Below, one piece after another: positions 17,195 to 24,683 of a stretch of DNA of 53,395 nt. The notes under the pieces were generated by a model. The model was not told the DNA's origin. It worked only from the letters and a program-made list of their open reading frames with translations, and ran no database searches. Source of the stretch: Anaerolineae bacterium. Its GTDB lineage: Bacteria; Chloroflexota; Anaerolineae; Aggregatilineales; Phototrophicaceae. The position numbers and the translations under genes are program-made. Numbering within the stretch: position 1 is the first letter of the stretch; every line of letters begins with the position of its first letter. The stretch spans positions 1 to 53,395 of the forward strand of contig JAAXID010000286.1 of NCBI GenBank assembly GCA_012270545.1. Reading direction: 5' to 3'.

Positions 17195-17710
17195 CTAGGG
17201 CGTCACAATCTGCGACAGAATCTCCTCGAAAGCGGCATCCGCCAAGGCGCGTATTTCAGCATCGCTGCGATCCTGTATCGGATGCGGCACGTAGCAGGCG
17301 GCCGGTTCAAAACCTAAGGCCCTTCCCTGCGCCGCGGCCGCTTCGACAAACTCGTCGGAGGCGACGAACATTGCGGGAATCCCGCGCGCTTCTAGGTCAG
17401 TGATGTCGTGCACACTGCACGACGTGCATGACCCTCAATCAGCGAGCGCTTCAATGACGACGTCGCACTCGCTGACGATCTGCTGCTTGAGGTCAACCGG
17501 CGCGACCCGTGTGAAAGTCGGCTTGCTATAGCGTCGAGCGTCAACCCCCATCTCGCCCAGCCGCGTTTCCAGATGATCAAGGAAGACATCGCCGCGCGGC
17601 TTCGAAATATCAAGAAGAGCGACGCGCTTCTCACGCAAGGATTGTGGTCTGGGGATTGCTTCTCGCTGTGCCGGCTGCAACTCGCTAGTTGGATCCAACA
17701 GCGCTGACAT
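17195..17710 (-). CDS. UGSC-family selenoprotein (in-frame UGA read as selenocysteine)
   Basis: Read conventionally this is two fragments (17710-17435 and up to 17413-17195) in the same frame, separated only by TGA at 17437-17435. Read through, the 171-residue product has U92-G-S-C-T-S-C-S-V-H-D, the defining motif of the UGSC (seleno)protein family. The UGA falls exactly at the selenocysteine position. Upstream lies a short Rossmann-like alpha/beta stretch (R-V-A-L-L-D-I-S-K-P). A perfect 8-bp hairpin with GUG in its loop starts 12 bases after UGA, as expected for a bacterial SECIS. Members usually have U-G-S-C-T-S-W; here a Cys replaces Trp. ATG at 17710 has AAGGAG six bases upstream. It follows its usual partner gene by 31 bases. 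A thiol/selenol redox role is inferred; the substrate is unknown. Confidence 0.88.
17405..17437 (-). promoter_or_regulatory. UGA codon and bacterial SECIS-like hairpin of the UGSC gene
   Basis: On the minus strand the UGA (17437-17435) is followed by 11 bases and then GUCGUGCA-GUG-UGCACGAC (17423-17405), a perfect 8-bp stem. The apical G and U lie 20-21 bases after UGA, within the spacing known for SelB-bound bacterial SECIS elements. Confidence 0.75.
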
Positions 17711-17741
17711 AACTTACTCCTTCTTCTTCTCATCTTTAGTT

Positions 17742-19187
17742 TCAGGACTTAATAGCGACCGTCACCGGCACGCTGCCCTTGGAACCGCTGCCCGCCCAGC
17801 CGGTGATGACCGCCGACCACATGCCGGCGCCCCCGCCGGCGTGCACAATCAGCAACCCACCCGGACGGAACTTCGACAAACGTTTCTCCGCGAGCTGTGC
17901 TGGCATGCCCTCGTCGACACCAGCGGCGCCGGCAACCACATCACGCCCGTCCACCATCAGCGCCTCAGCGAGCGCTTCCCGAAAGCGCGCTTTCGACCAG
18001 CCGGCTTCGCGGAATACGCGCATGTTCTCAGGCGACACGACGAGCAATGCATCCGTCCTGCCATAGATTTTACCGTGATAGACCGTTCGCAGCGTCATTG
18101 CCAAACTACGGGTGAGTGATTCGGGCCTACGCGATCTTTGATCACCGACGGGGTGCACGCCGCCGCCGGCGAAAAGCGTCACGGTTGATTGATCGGCGCT
18201 AAAGCCCCGTTCGACCGCCAAAGACTCCCAATACGAATCATGCTCGCGCTCGGCAAAGCAGAAGCCGACTTTGCCCGGCTGACCCAGCGTGGCGCGATCG
18301 ACGCCGCCGGGCTTCCCGCCTCCAACATTACGAATCACAAGTTGCAGCGCTCGACCGATGGTTGAATTGGCGCGATTGCCTTGACCAAGAACGTTGTGTT
18401 CAGCGTTCATGCCAATCCTGTCCACAATCGGACCGTTGACGATGACGATGGGACTGGAGAAATAAGTAGTCGCCAGAACGCCGTGCATGCAGAATTCATC
18501 GAGACAAGCCGCCTCCACCGCCGCCAGCGCCACGGGAAAGTACTCCGGCTTGCAACCAGCCATGACGGCGTTGATCGCGACCTTCTCAATCGTGCAGGGC
18601 ACATTGTCGGGCGGGATAATGCCGATGATTTCGGAGGGCGACCTGGTCGTTCCCGAAAGCATCTTGAGAATGCGTTCCTCTGTCGGCGGGACGACCGGCA
18701 GCCCATCTGTCCAGCCGCGCTCGAACATCAGCTCGTGTTCGTCCTGCTGCGCCGCCACAGCCACGCGACGCGCTTGCAACAGCGTATCGCCAAACTTGTA
18801 AGCCAACTTTTCCGGCATGCCTGGTTCAACAGATTTGGATCCGCAGCCGGGGCTGAAATCCGGCAATCCTTCGCCGAGAGCGGGCATGCCCGTCAGGCAA
18901 CGCCAATCGTCGCGCCGCCAGCCAACCAGCCGCGCCCTTTCTTCGCCGTCCTGGAACTGTATTAGCGTCGGCACGATCTCGATATTAAGGCGATACGACA
19001 GCTCAAGCTCGCGCTCGTCAAACACATCATCGATAGTTTCGGGGAATGCCGGACCATCCTGGGAGTGAATTTGTAGCGCTGCGCCGCTCTTCAATTCGCG
19101 GAACGCAGGCTCGATGAGCCGGCAGGTGGAACAGTCGCGCTTCACCACCGCGATGAAGCCGGTGAAATCCGTTGGAATGACCGTCAT
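17742..19187 (-). CDS. Thioredoxin-like domain fused to UGSC-associated domain
   Basis: The 481-residue protein starts with a thioredoxin-like domain (about 1-100) with a C19-S-T-C22 redox motif and the cis-proline region I-V-P-T-L. From about residue 145 on it carries a domain of unknown function with E-R-G-W-T-D-G-L-P-V-V-P-P-T-E-E-R, V-M-A-G-C-K-P-E-Y and N-G-P-I motifs. I recognise this as the usual neighbour of UGSC proteins. Several cysteines (C in A-G-C-K-P, C in F-C-M-H-G) are in conserved-looking positions. The likely role is a redox pair with the downstream selenoprotein, passing electrons through CSTC; the chemistry is not known. ATG at 19187 is used. Confidence 0.75.
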   Translation of the reverse strand: MTVIPTDFTGFIAVVKRDCSTCRLIEPAFRELKSGAALQIHSQDGPAFPETIDDVFDERELELSYRLNIEIVPTLIQFQDGEERARLVGWRRDDWRCLTGMPALGEGLPDFSPGCGSKSVEPGMPEKLAYKFGDTLLQARRVAVAAQQDEHELMFERGWTDGLPVVPPTEERILKMLSGTTRSPSEIIGIIPPDNVPCTIEKVAINAVMAGCKPEYFPVALAAVEAACLDEFCMHGVLATTYFSSPIVIVNGPIVDRIGMNAEHNVLGQGNRANSTIGRALQLVIRNVGGGKPGGVDRATLGQPGKVGFCFAEREHDSYWESLAVERGFSADQSTVTLFAGGGVHPVGDQRSRRPESLTRSLAMTLRTVYHGKIYGRTDALLVVSPENMRVFREAGWSKARFREALAEALMVDGRDVVAGAAGVDEGMPAQLAEKRLSKFRPGGLLIVHAGGGAGMWSAVITGWAGSGSKGSVPVTVAIKS

Positions 19188-19216
19188 AATTTCATCTTTC
19201 GGCAGGTTCGCTTGAA

Positions 19217-19246
19217 ATTCTAGCGTCTTATCGCCCGCCGCCGCAA
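19217..19246 (-). promoter_or_regulatory. Possible promoter of the thioredoxin-fusion/UGSC operon
   Basis: On the minus strand, TTGCGG (19246-19241) and TAGAAT (19222-19217) are 18 bases apart, about 30 bases before the ATG at 19187. Confidence 0.35.
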
Positions 19247-19257
19247 ATCACTTCAAG

Positions 19258-19286
19258 TTGATAAGGTTAACAAATCCAGTTATGCT
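19258..19286 (+). promoter_or_regulatory. Promoter of the small membrane protein gene
   Basis: TTGATA (19258-19263) and TATGCT (19281-19286) are exactly 17 bases apart and about 33 bases before the GTG at 19319. It diverges from the promoter at 19217-19246. Confidence 0.45.
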
Positions 19287-19318
19287 AAACGTAGGCAGTT
19301 TAACCGTTCGGCCCGCAG

Positions 19319-19459
19319 GTGAATCGCTTGAAACTTTCTGACATTTTCCGCGAAGGCTCCGATGCCCGCAAGCTATTTGCGAAATACTACGCGGTCGCGG
19401 CGATCGCCATCATACTGGCCGTGCTCGTATTGCTCGCTTTCGCAACCCGCGGCGGCTGA
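19319..19459 (+). CDS. Small single-pass membrane protein (46 residues)
   Basis: A short frame from GTG 19319 to TGA 19459 encodes a basic, amphipathic N-terminus (V-N-R-L-K-L-S-D-I-F-R-E-G) and one strong transmembrane segment (about 24-42, A-V-A-A-I-A-I-I-L-A-V-L-V-L-L-A-F). TTG at 19328 with AGGTGA five bases upstream is an equally good start, giving 43 residues. A well-spaced promoter lies just upstream. The gene fills the gap between the two minus-strand selenoprotein units and ends two bases from the stop of the AhpD-like gene. Function is unknown. Support is structural only, so it could still be chance coding. Confidence 0.5.
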   Translation: MNRLKLSDIFREGSDARKLFAKYYAVAAIAIILAVLVLLAFATRGG

Positions 19460-19461
19460 GG

Positions 19462-20028
19462 TTAGTCGTAATCTTCTTTGCCCTCCGCCCAATAGCTTTC
19501 CAACGACACCCCTAAACCATCAGCGATTCGATTGACGTAGGCATAATAGGCGACGACCTGGGCGATATCCAGAATCGCCCGATCACTGAATCCGCAAGCG
19601 CGCAATTGCCGCACATCGTCCTCGGTCATATCCCAGGGTGCGCGCGTCAGCTTTGCCGAATAGTCTAGCATCTGCCGGTCCGCCGCCGTCAATTCAGCGC
19701 GGCGGTAATCAGACGCTATTCTTGCGCTGAATTCGGTGTCTCCGGTCAACTGACGGAGGTTGCGCGCATGATGCTTCAGTCAATATTCGCAGCGGTTGAT
19801 GGCGGAAACGACGACGCCGATCATCTCGCGCTGCACTCGAGTCAACGGCGATTCGGCGTACATCAGCGTCTTGTATAGATGCATGTGATCGACCAGCGAA
19901 GCCGGATTCAGGCTGTGGATCTTCATAATGTGATCCACCTGACCGCTCCCGTCGTCGCCCGCTCGTTGATAAGCTCGCTTCAACTCACCAGTCGCGTCGG
20001 CTTCGGGCACGGTTTCGATCCAGGCCAT
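19462..20028 (-). CDS. AhpD-like (peroxidase-related) selenoprotein with CxxU motif
   Basis: Two same-frame pieces (20028-19783 and 19779-19462) are separated only by TGA at 19782-19780. Read as selenocysteine, the product has 188 residues with N-R-C80-E-Y-U83-L-K-H-H. In AhpD/carboxymuconolactone-decarboxylase-like proteins this position is the C-x-x-C-x-x-x-H active site, so U replaces the second, reactive cysteine. Both flanking parts fit the 'peroxidase-related' AhpD subfamily: M-A-W-I-E-T-V-P at the start, L-T-R-V-Q-R-E-M-I before the motif, and E-D-D-V-R-Q-L-R and D-R-A-I-L-D-I-A-Q-V after it. A hairpin fitting a SECIS follows the UGA. The family reduces peroxides or disulfides. ATG at 20028 matches the family start; ATG at 20049 is possible. 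The upstream gene ends 53 bases before this start; a longer in-frame start at 20088 would overlap it. Confidence 0.87.
19740..19782 (-). promoter_or_regulatory. UGA codon and bacterial SECIS-like hairpin of the AhpD-like gene
   Basis: On the minus strand the UGA (19782-19780) is followed after 21 bases by CUCCG paired with CGGAG (19758-19740), continued by two more pairs across a one-base bulge to an AGUU loop. The apical GU lies 30-31 bases after UGA, still inside the range described for bacterial SECIS elements. It is weaker than the element at 17405-17437. Confidence 0.6.
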
Positions 20029-20080
20029 TGGTCTTTCAGTTGAGTCCATTCGGTGGCGTGCTCCCGGTTTTCCGCGGCGA

Positions 20081-20902
20081 CTAGGCATCGAGGTAAAGCG
20101 GAACGTTCAGCCGCCAGGCGACATACAGGGCCTGGAAAAACGCGGCCAGCTCTTGGACACAGGTGTCAGCGCCCGTGTCCACAGCCAGCTCAAACGAGAT
20201 GCTGTCGCGAATCTTCTCATCAAAAGACGAGATGGCCTGAATCTCTTCCGCCTCCAGGTCGCGGTCTATCGCGCCCAGGAATAGCAGGAGGATGCCGGCG
20301 TGATTCGGTATGACGCGCTCGCCGACGCCAAAGATCATCTCAAGCGCCTGATCGCCAGATACCCGCAATTCGCCAAGCCGGCGTTCAGGCGCGATGGGCA
20401 ATTCAAAATACGTCCGCTCATTCGCGTCTACGCCGCCATCCGCCTCGCGCAGTTCTTTGACCGATGCGCCGTCGTAGCCGAGCTTCTGTATGCCCTGCCT
20501 GAGCAAAAGCCACACCAAGGGCTCATCGGGCACGGGCAGCCGCTCCAGAAGCCAAGTCTCGGCACGCGCTGTGATCGGATATTGAATGAATCCCATACAT
20601 CCGAAGGCTTGATCGCTTCGATTTGCTGGGCACGACGCGCAATGTATGGCGTGGTCATCGAGGACGGCCGCGTGATCGATAAGATCCTGCACGACGATCA
20701 ATTGCTTGTCACCCGGGTCACCCGGCGTGCTGTGACTGAATTCGAAGCCCATTTCCGTTGGCTCACGCGTATCACCGGCGGCGCGAAACCACTGGATAAC
20801 TTCTTCGGCGCGCGCGCGCTCCTTCAGACGCTCGCGGATTCCATCGGCCGTCAGCGCACGTTTGGGGACGCAGTCATATTCAATGATGTAGTCGATCGCC
20901 AT
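20081..20902 (-). CDS. Unrecognised protein with C-x2-C-x10-C motif, upstream of AhpD-like selenoprotein
   Basis: I do not recognise this 273-residue protein. It has no signal peptide or membrane helix. Residues 88-110 contain H-C-A-S-C-P-A-N followed by F-G-C-M-G-F-I-Q-Y-P-I, a cluster of three cysteines that could bind metal or take part in redox chemistry. The C-terminal third is helical and acidic. ATG at 20902 is chosen because GGAG lies about nine bases upstream; a longer frame to 20953 would begin upstream of the promoter-like box. It is the first gene of a minus-strand unit with the AhpD-like selenoprotein, so it may supply or use that protein's reducing power. Confidence 0.65.
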   Translation of the reverse strand: MAIDYIIEYDCVPKRALTADGIRERLKERARAEEVIQWFRAAGDTREPTEMGFEFSHSTPGDPGDKQLIVVQDLIDHAAVLDDHAIHCASCPANRSDQAFGCMGFIQYPITARAETWLLERLPVPDEPLVWLLLRQGIQKLGYDGASVKELREADGGVDANERTYFELPIAPERRLGELRVSGDQALEMIFGVGERVIPNHAGILLLFLGAIDRDLEAEEIQAISSFDEKIRDSISFELAVDTGADTCVQELAAFFQALYVAWRLNVPLYLDA

Positions 20903-20941
20903 TGCGCCCGCTCCACTTGAGCGCCGTAAGACTTTTGCGTG

Positions 20942-20950
20942 AGTATAGCA
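20942..20950 (-). promoter_or_regulatory. Extended -10 promoter of the 20902/20028 unit
   Basis: TGCTATACT on the minus strand (20950-20942) is an extended -10 element 39 bases before the ATG at 20902. Confidence 0.45.
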
Positions 20951-20989
20951 CAACGTTAAGCCGGGCTGGGATGTGTCGCGTACCAGCTA

Positions 20990-21823
20990 CTATTCCCAGC
21001 GCCCATATCGTTTCAGCGCCAGCAGAACATTGATTGTCGTCATCGGGTACCACTGCGGGAGATTGTGCTGATCGAGCCAATGACCCTCCACTTGCTGCGC
21101 ATTTGACAGTACGTCGAGAAAGCGAGCCAGCAGTTCGACCGGAAGGGCGCGGGCGATCAGCGAGTCGGGCGTCGGCGCGAAGACGAAAAGCGAGTCATAT
21201 TGATTCTCCGGCGCGGCCATCGCGCAAGCCACAATATTGTCCACCGTCGCTTGCCGAAAGCGTTGAAGGTCCAGCAAATCGTCAACAGCGAAAAAAAAGT
21301 CGAATGCGTGGTAAGCCATGAAAAGCCATTCGTTGTCCTGGATTTTCGCGGGACTATAGTTGGCGAGCGCCCATGCCTTCGTCTTTTCGATGAGGGAGGG
21401 TGTGGCGCAGCCAAAGTGTATGAGGTTGCCGACTATCGCATCGGGCATCGTCTGCCCGCCTTTTTCCTGCCACCATGATTCCAGCGGAAAGGCACGGGTT
21501 TCGGGCGGATTTCGCAAGTTGCCGCGCTCATCCATCTGCGCTTCTACCCAGTCGGCCGTGCCCGCAAATACGGACCCAGGCGGGAGGCCGGTGTGTTTCA
21601 TCAGGCCGAGCAGGTATTCCAGCGCCAGCGGGTGCGATTGCGGCGCCTTTATGTCATGTTCCAAACCGTGACCGAAACCATTGTCTGGATTTTTATAGCA
21701 AAGGATTATCTGGTGAAGGCGCTCGAGGCAGCCACCCTCGAAGAGCCAGGCGAAGAGCGCTCGTTCCAAGAGCGTGCCCTTTCGATACACAAAATCGCGC
21801 GCTTTGCCGATGTCAAATTGCAT
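20990..21823 (-). CDS. Unrecognised soluble helical protein, possibly alpha/alpha-toroid
   Basis: This 277-residue protein was not recognised. It is rich in aromatic and helical segments, with repeated features reminiscent of alpha/alpha-barrel (prenyltransferase or terpenoid-cyclase-like) proteins: Y-K-N-P-D-N-G-F-G-H-G-L, then D-E-R-G-N-L-R-N-P, then E-G-H-W-L-D-Q-H-N-L-P-Q-W. G-F/G-H-W turns of this sort separate helical hairpins in such folds. There is no signal peptide. ATG at 21823 has GGGAGA eight bases upstream and is preferred to GTG at 21838. It follows the glycosyltransferase by 65 bases on the same strand. Confidence 0.6.
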   Translation of the reverse strand: MQFDIGKARDFVYRKGTLLERALFAWLFEGGCLERLHQIILCYKNPDNGFGHGLEHDIKAPQSHPLALEYLLGLMKHTGLPPGSVFAGTADWVEAQMDERGNLRNPPETRAFPLESWWQEKGGQTMPDAIVGNLIHFGCATPSLIEKTKAWALANYSPAKIQDNEWLFMAYHAFDFFFAVDDLLDLQRFRQATVDNIVACAMAAPENQYDSLFVFAPTPDSLIARALPVELLARFLDVLSNAQQVEGHWLDQHNLPQWYPMTTINVLLALKRYGRWE

Positions 21824-21888
21824 CACTGTTTCTCCCACTCATTTGCGATTCAGGCTTTTTCGCTTGCCGCGGTAGCGCGGCCATCCCA

Positions 21889-23076
21889 TCAAATATATTG
21901 TTGAACAATACGCATCAACTCAGCGGCGCGATGTCGAAACGTGTGCTGTTTCAATACCCGTTGCCGAGCGGCGTCTCCGATCGCCGTTCGTTCACGTTCG
22001 TCCTTGAGCAGATACTGGTAGCGCTCGACGGCTTCTACAGCCGAGTTGACGACGATCAGCTCTTTGTCCGGCTCGAACCATTCTTCAATCCCCAGATAGG
22101 GATTGGCCACAATGCAGGCGCCCAGCGCGCCAAGTTCAAAGGGGCGGGACGACGACGAGGCATAAACGCTTGCGTGCGCGCTACGCGTGATGCACAGGTT
22201 GATCTTGCTGCGACAGACGTACTCGCGCAGCTTGCTGAAGCTCAGATAAGGCAGCGGCCGGGCGGCGCCAAGATCGCCGAGCTTCGTCCCGCGCACCGCG
22301 AAGCGAGAATCGGCAATTGCCTTTGACGGCACAGTGATCATTCGGTCGATCCAGTCTGAACGGTATTCGCGCCCATGACCGTAAAACAGAACGTCGATAT
22401 CCTGCGCCGGCGCCGGAACCGGACTAAAGACCTCTGGATCGGCGCCGTACCATACGGTATGCACATTCTCTGCGCCGAGCTGCGCTAGCAGCGCGCTACC
22501 GCCGCTGCTGTTGCTTATGAACGCCGTATATTCGCTCAGGTCGGCGCCCTGATAGATACGGAAGCCGGAAGCAAATCCCCGCATATTGGGCAGGCTGGCC
22601 GGCACATCACCGTCATAGTAAAAGACCGGAATATCGAACTTGCTCACGATATAACCTGGCAGGCCACGGAGATGGTTAAGCGGTACAGTCAGAAAGAGAA
22701 TGGCGTCTACATCAGTTTCATCGACCAGTATTCGCTCGAGGTGTCGCTGCCACAAAGGCGCGATCATTGTGTTGGCGACCCTCCTAACAGCCTTGTCCGC
22801 AAGCGATTCGCGACTAGCTTCGTTGCCGGGGCCGGCGGTTCGCGCCGGCAGCAGCGCGCGTGAGAAATCGCGCAGAGACTTGAAGAGGGCACCCTGCATG
22901 CGGGCGGGGTTTGGTTCGGAACGCCACCACAGACTCTCGATCGGCGCTCCCTGATAGGGCGTGGCAATCACCTCCACTCCCATCTCGTACAGTCCCTTGA
23001 GCAGCTGCCACCAAGCTGGGGTGGCGCTAAAGGGCTGCCGCAAATCGAGTGATGAGACAAGGACCAGCAACTTCAT
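21889..23076 (-). CDS. Glycosyltransferase, GT-B fold, CgeB-like
   Basis: The 395-residue protein has the layout of a GT-B enzyme. The N-terminal domain (about 1-190) opens with M-K-L-L-V-L-V-S-S-L. The C-terminal domain (about 205-380) has D-I-D-V-L-F-Y-G-H-G-R-E-Y and the nucleotide-sugar region S-S-S-S-R-P-F-E-L-G-A-L-G-A-C-I-V, the E-x7-E-like part of family 1/CgeB-type transferases. A YYDGDVPA motif precedes the domain boundary. It probably moves a sugar onto a cell-surface or small-molecule acceptor; donor and acceptor are unknown. ATG at 23076 is used. It is transcribed away from the transporter operon that starts at 23215. Confidence 0.75.
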   Translation of the reverse strand: MKLLVLVSSLDLRQPFSATPAWWQLLKGLYEMGVEVIATPYQGAPIESLWWRSEPNPARMQGALFKSLRDFSRALLPARTAGPGNEASRESLADKAVRRVANTMIAPLWQRHLERILVDETDVDAILFLTVPLNHLRGLPGYIVSKFDIPVFYYDGDVPASLPNMRGFASGFRIYQGADLSEYTAFISNSSGGSALLAQLGAENVHTVWYGADPEVFSPVPAPAQDIDVLFYGHGREYRSDWIDRMITVPSKAIADSRFAVRGTKLGDLGAARPLPYLSFSKLREYVCRSKINLCITRSAHASVYASSSSRPFELGALGACIVANPYLGIEEWFEPDKELIVVNSAVEAVERYQYLLKDERERTAIGDAARQRVLKQHTFRHRAAELMRIVQQYI

Positions 23077-23154
23077 GTTGACTCGGGATTCGGCATCTTG
23101 GGCAAGCGCTTTGATGATTTCCTACGTGAGATTATACATCTGGAAAATATTGAG

Positions 23155-23160
23155 TATAAT
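23155..23160 (+). promoter_or_regulatory. -10 box of the branched-chain amino-acid-type transport operon
   Basis: A perfect TATAAT (23155-23160) lies 54 bases before the first binding-protein ATG. The -35 region is weak, which would fit an activator-dependent promoter. Confidence 0.4.
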
Positions 23161-23214
23161 GAGTTTATCGTGCTGTACGCGCGATTTCGTCCGAAGAAAA
23201 GGAGACACAGAACG

Positions 23215-24492
23215 ATGAAACGTTTATTCCTTGTATTCACTGTCTTGAGCATGTTGCTTGGCCTAAGCGCCCCGGCAATCGCCGACGGGCATTGCATGGA
23301 CGAGCTGGGCTGTGTCGAGGTGGGGCCTGATGATCCGATCGTTATCGCCTCCATTCTTGCTATGTCCGGACCCGCATCGTTCTATGGAGCGGATTCCCTC
23401 GGTGGCGTTGAGCTCGCCATTTTGGGGCGGGACGACATGCTGCTGGGCAGAGACATTGAAGTGGTCGAAGAGGACAGCTATTGTGCCGCTGAAGGTGGTC
23501 AAGCCGCCGCCCAGCGCGTCGCCGCTGACGAATCCATCGTAGGCGTTATCGGTACGACCTGCTCCGGCGCGGCGCAAGGCGCTATGCCGATCATCAGTGA
23601 GGCGGGCATGCTGATGATTTCCTCCTCGAATACATCCCCCAGTTTGACTAACGACAACGCCGATGAAGGCGGGACTTACTATCCAGGATACTTCCGCACC
23701 GCCCACAACGATCTCTTCCAAGGCGCGATGGGCGCGAAGTTTGCTGTGGAAGTGCTCAAAGCCGGCAAGGTCGCGACTATTCATGATGGCGACCCCTACA
23801 CAGAAGGCTTGGCTGTGGTCATGGCGAGTGAATTTGCTGGGCTTAATGGCGAAGTCGTCTTCCAAGGCGCGGTCAGCAAGGGTGACACCGATATGAGCGC
23901 GATCCTGACCGAGATCGCCGCCAGCGGTCCCGATTTGGTTTACTTGCCGGTGTTTACGCCCGAGTCCGAATTCCTCGTCTCGCAAGCGGCCAACACCCCA
24001 GGCTTAGAGAACGTCACGATGATGACCGCCGATGGCAGCTTTAACGCCGACTTCGGTCCGAACATAGGGCAAGCAGCCGCGGGCGTCGTCATGACCGGAC
24101 CCCACGTTTCCGGCGAGGCTTATCAGGAATTCCTCGTCATGTGGGCTGAGGAGCAGCCGGGCGGCACCGACACGCCACCCAGTGGTTTCCACGCCCATGC
24201 CTATGACGCGACCAATCTGCTGTTGGACGCCGTTGAAGCCGTCGCTAAAGAAATGGACGATGGCACGCTCATCATAGGGCGTCAGGCACTGCGCGATGCG
24301 ATGGCAGCCGTCGAAGACTACGCGGGCTTGACCGGTACGCTAACCTGCCAAGAGGCGCCGCTTTACATGGGCGACTGCGCGACCGGTACGGCGCTGGCCG
24401 TATTCGAGATCGGGGAAGCTCAGGTCAACGAGGGCGCGTGGCCGCCGCCGATCATCTGGGATCTCTCCATGTCGATGGCCAGCGACGGATAG
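23215..24492 (+). CDS. livK: Branched-chain amino-acid-type ABC substrate-binding protein (first copy)
   Basis: The 425-residue protein has a signal peptide (hydrophobic core about 4-20, cleavage near A-I-A-D). The mature part fits the periplasmic-binding type I (LivK/HAAT) fold: I-V-I-A-S-I-L-A-M-S-G-P, then E-D-S-Y-C-A-A-E-G-G and the ligand-binding S-S-S-N-T-S-P-S-L-T. It captures a branched-chain or other hydrophobic amino acid, or an amide, for LivHMGF. Two Cys pairs near both ends look like disulfides. ATG at 23215 with AAAAGGAGA upstream is chosen; a frame starting earlier (23098) adds no family sequence. No lipobox is evident. It is closely similar to the next gene. Confidence 0.9.
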   Translation: MKRLFLVFTVLSMLLGLSAPAIADGHCMDELGCVEVGPDDPIVIASILAMSGPASFYGADSLGGVELAILGRDDMLLGRDIEVVEEDSYCAAEGGQAAAQRVAADESIVGVIGTTCSGAAQGAMPIISEAGMLMISSSNTSPSLTNDNADEGGTYYPGYFRTAHNDLFQGAMGAKFAVEVLKAGKVATIHDGDPYTEGLAVVMASEFAGLNGEVVFQGAVSKGDTDMSAILTEIAASGPDLVYLPVFTPESEFLVSQAANTPGLENVTMMTADGSFNADFGPNIGQAAAGVVMTGPHVSGEAYQEFLVMWAEEQPGGTDTPPSGFHAHAYDATNLLLDAVEAVAKEMDDGTLIIGRQALRDAMAAVEDYAGLTGTLTCQEAPLYMGDCATGTALAVFEIGEAQVNEGAWPPPIIWDLSMSMASDG

Positions 24493-24528
24493 AGAAACCG
24501 TAGCCTGACACGTTGAGCCAAGATATAG

Positions 24529-24568
24529 GACAAGTCAGAGTGAGACATTCTCTGGCTTGTCTTTCAGT
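24529..24568 (+). terminator. Intra-operon terminator between the two binding-protein genes
   Basis: GACAAGTCAGAG (24529-24540) pairs with CTCTGGCTTGTC (24550-24561) over 12 positions with one G-U pair and a 9-base loop, followed by TTTCAGTT. It would stop much of the transcription after the first livK. Confidence 0.65.
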
Positions 24569-24683
24569 TGAAAAACCGACCTAAGTCCAGCGCGCGTCGG
24601 GTTCACCTGATAAAGAACCCTGTGCTGTAAGCTACTATTTTCACGCGACGTGTTGGCTCTTACCCACCACTAGGAATAGATTA

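Noticed and set aside
17195-17710. Pseudogene or frameshift explanation for the split UGSC gene
   Set aside because: The two parts are in the same frame, divided only by TGA exactly at the Sec position of UGSC, and a SECIS-like hairpin follows. A nonsense mutation would rarely fall there.
23098-23214. Longer first binding protein starting at 23098
   Set aside because: The added residues are not a signal peptide, and the TATAAT promoter lies inside this stretch; ATG 23215 has a good ribosome binding site and signal peptide.
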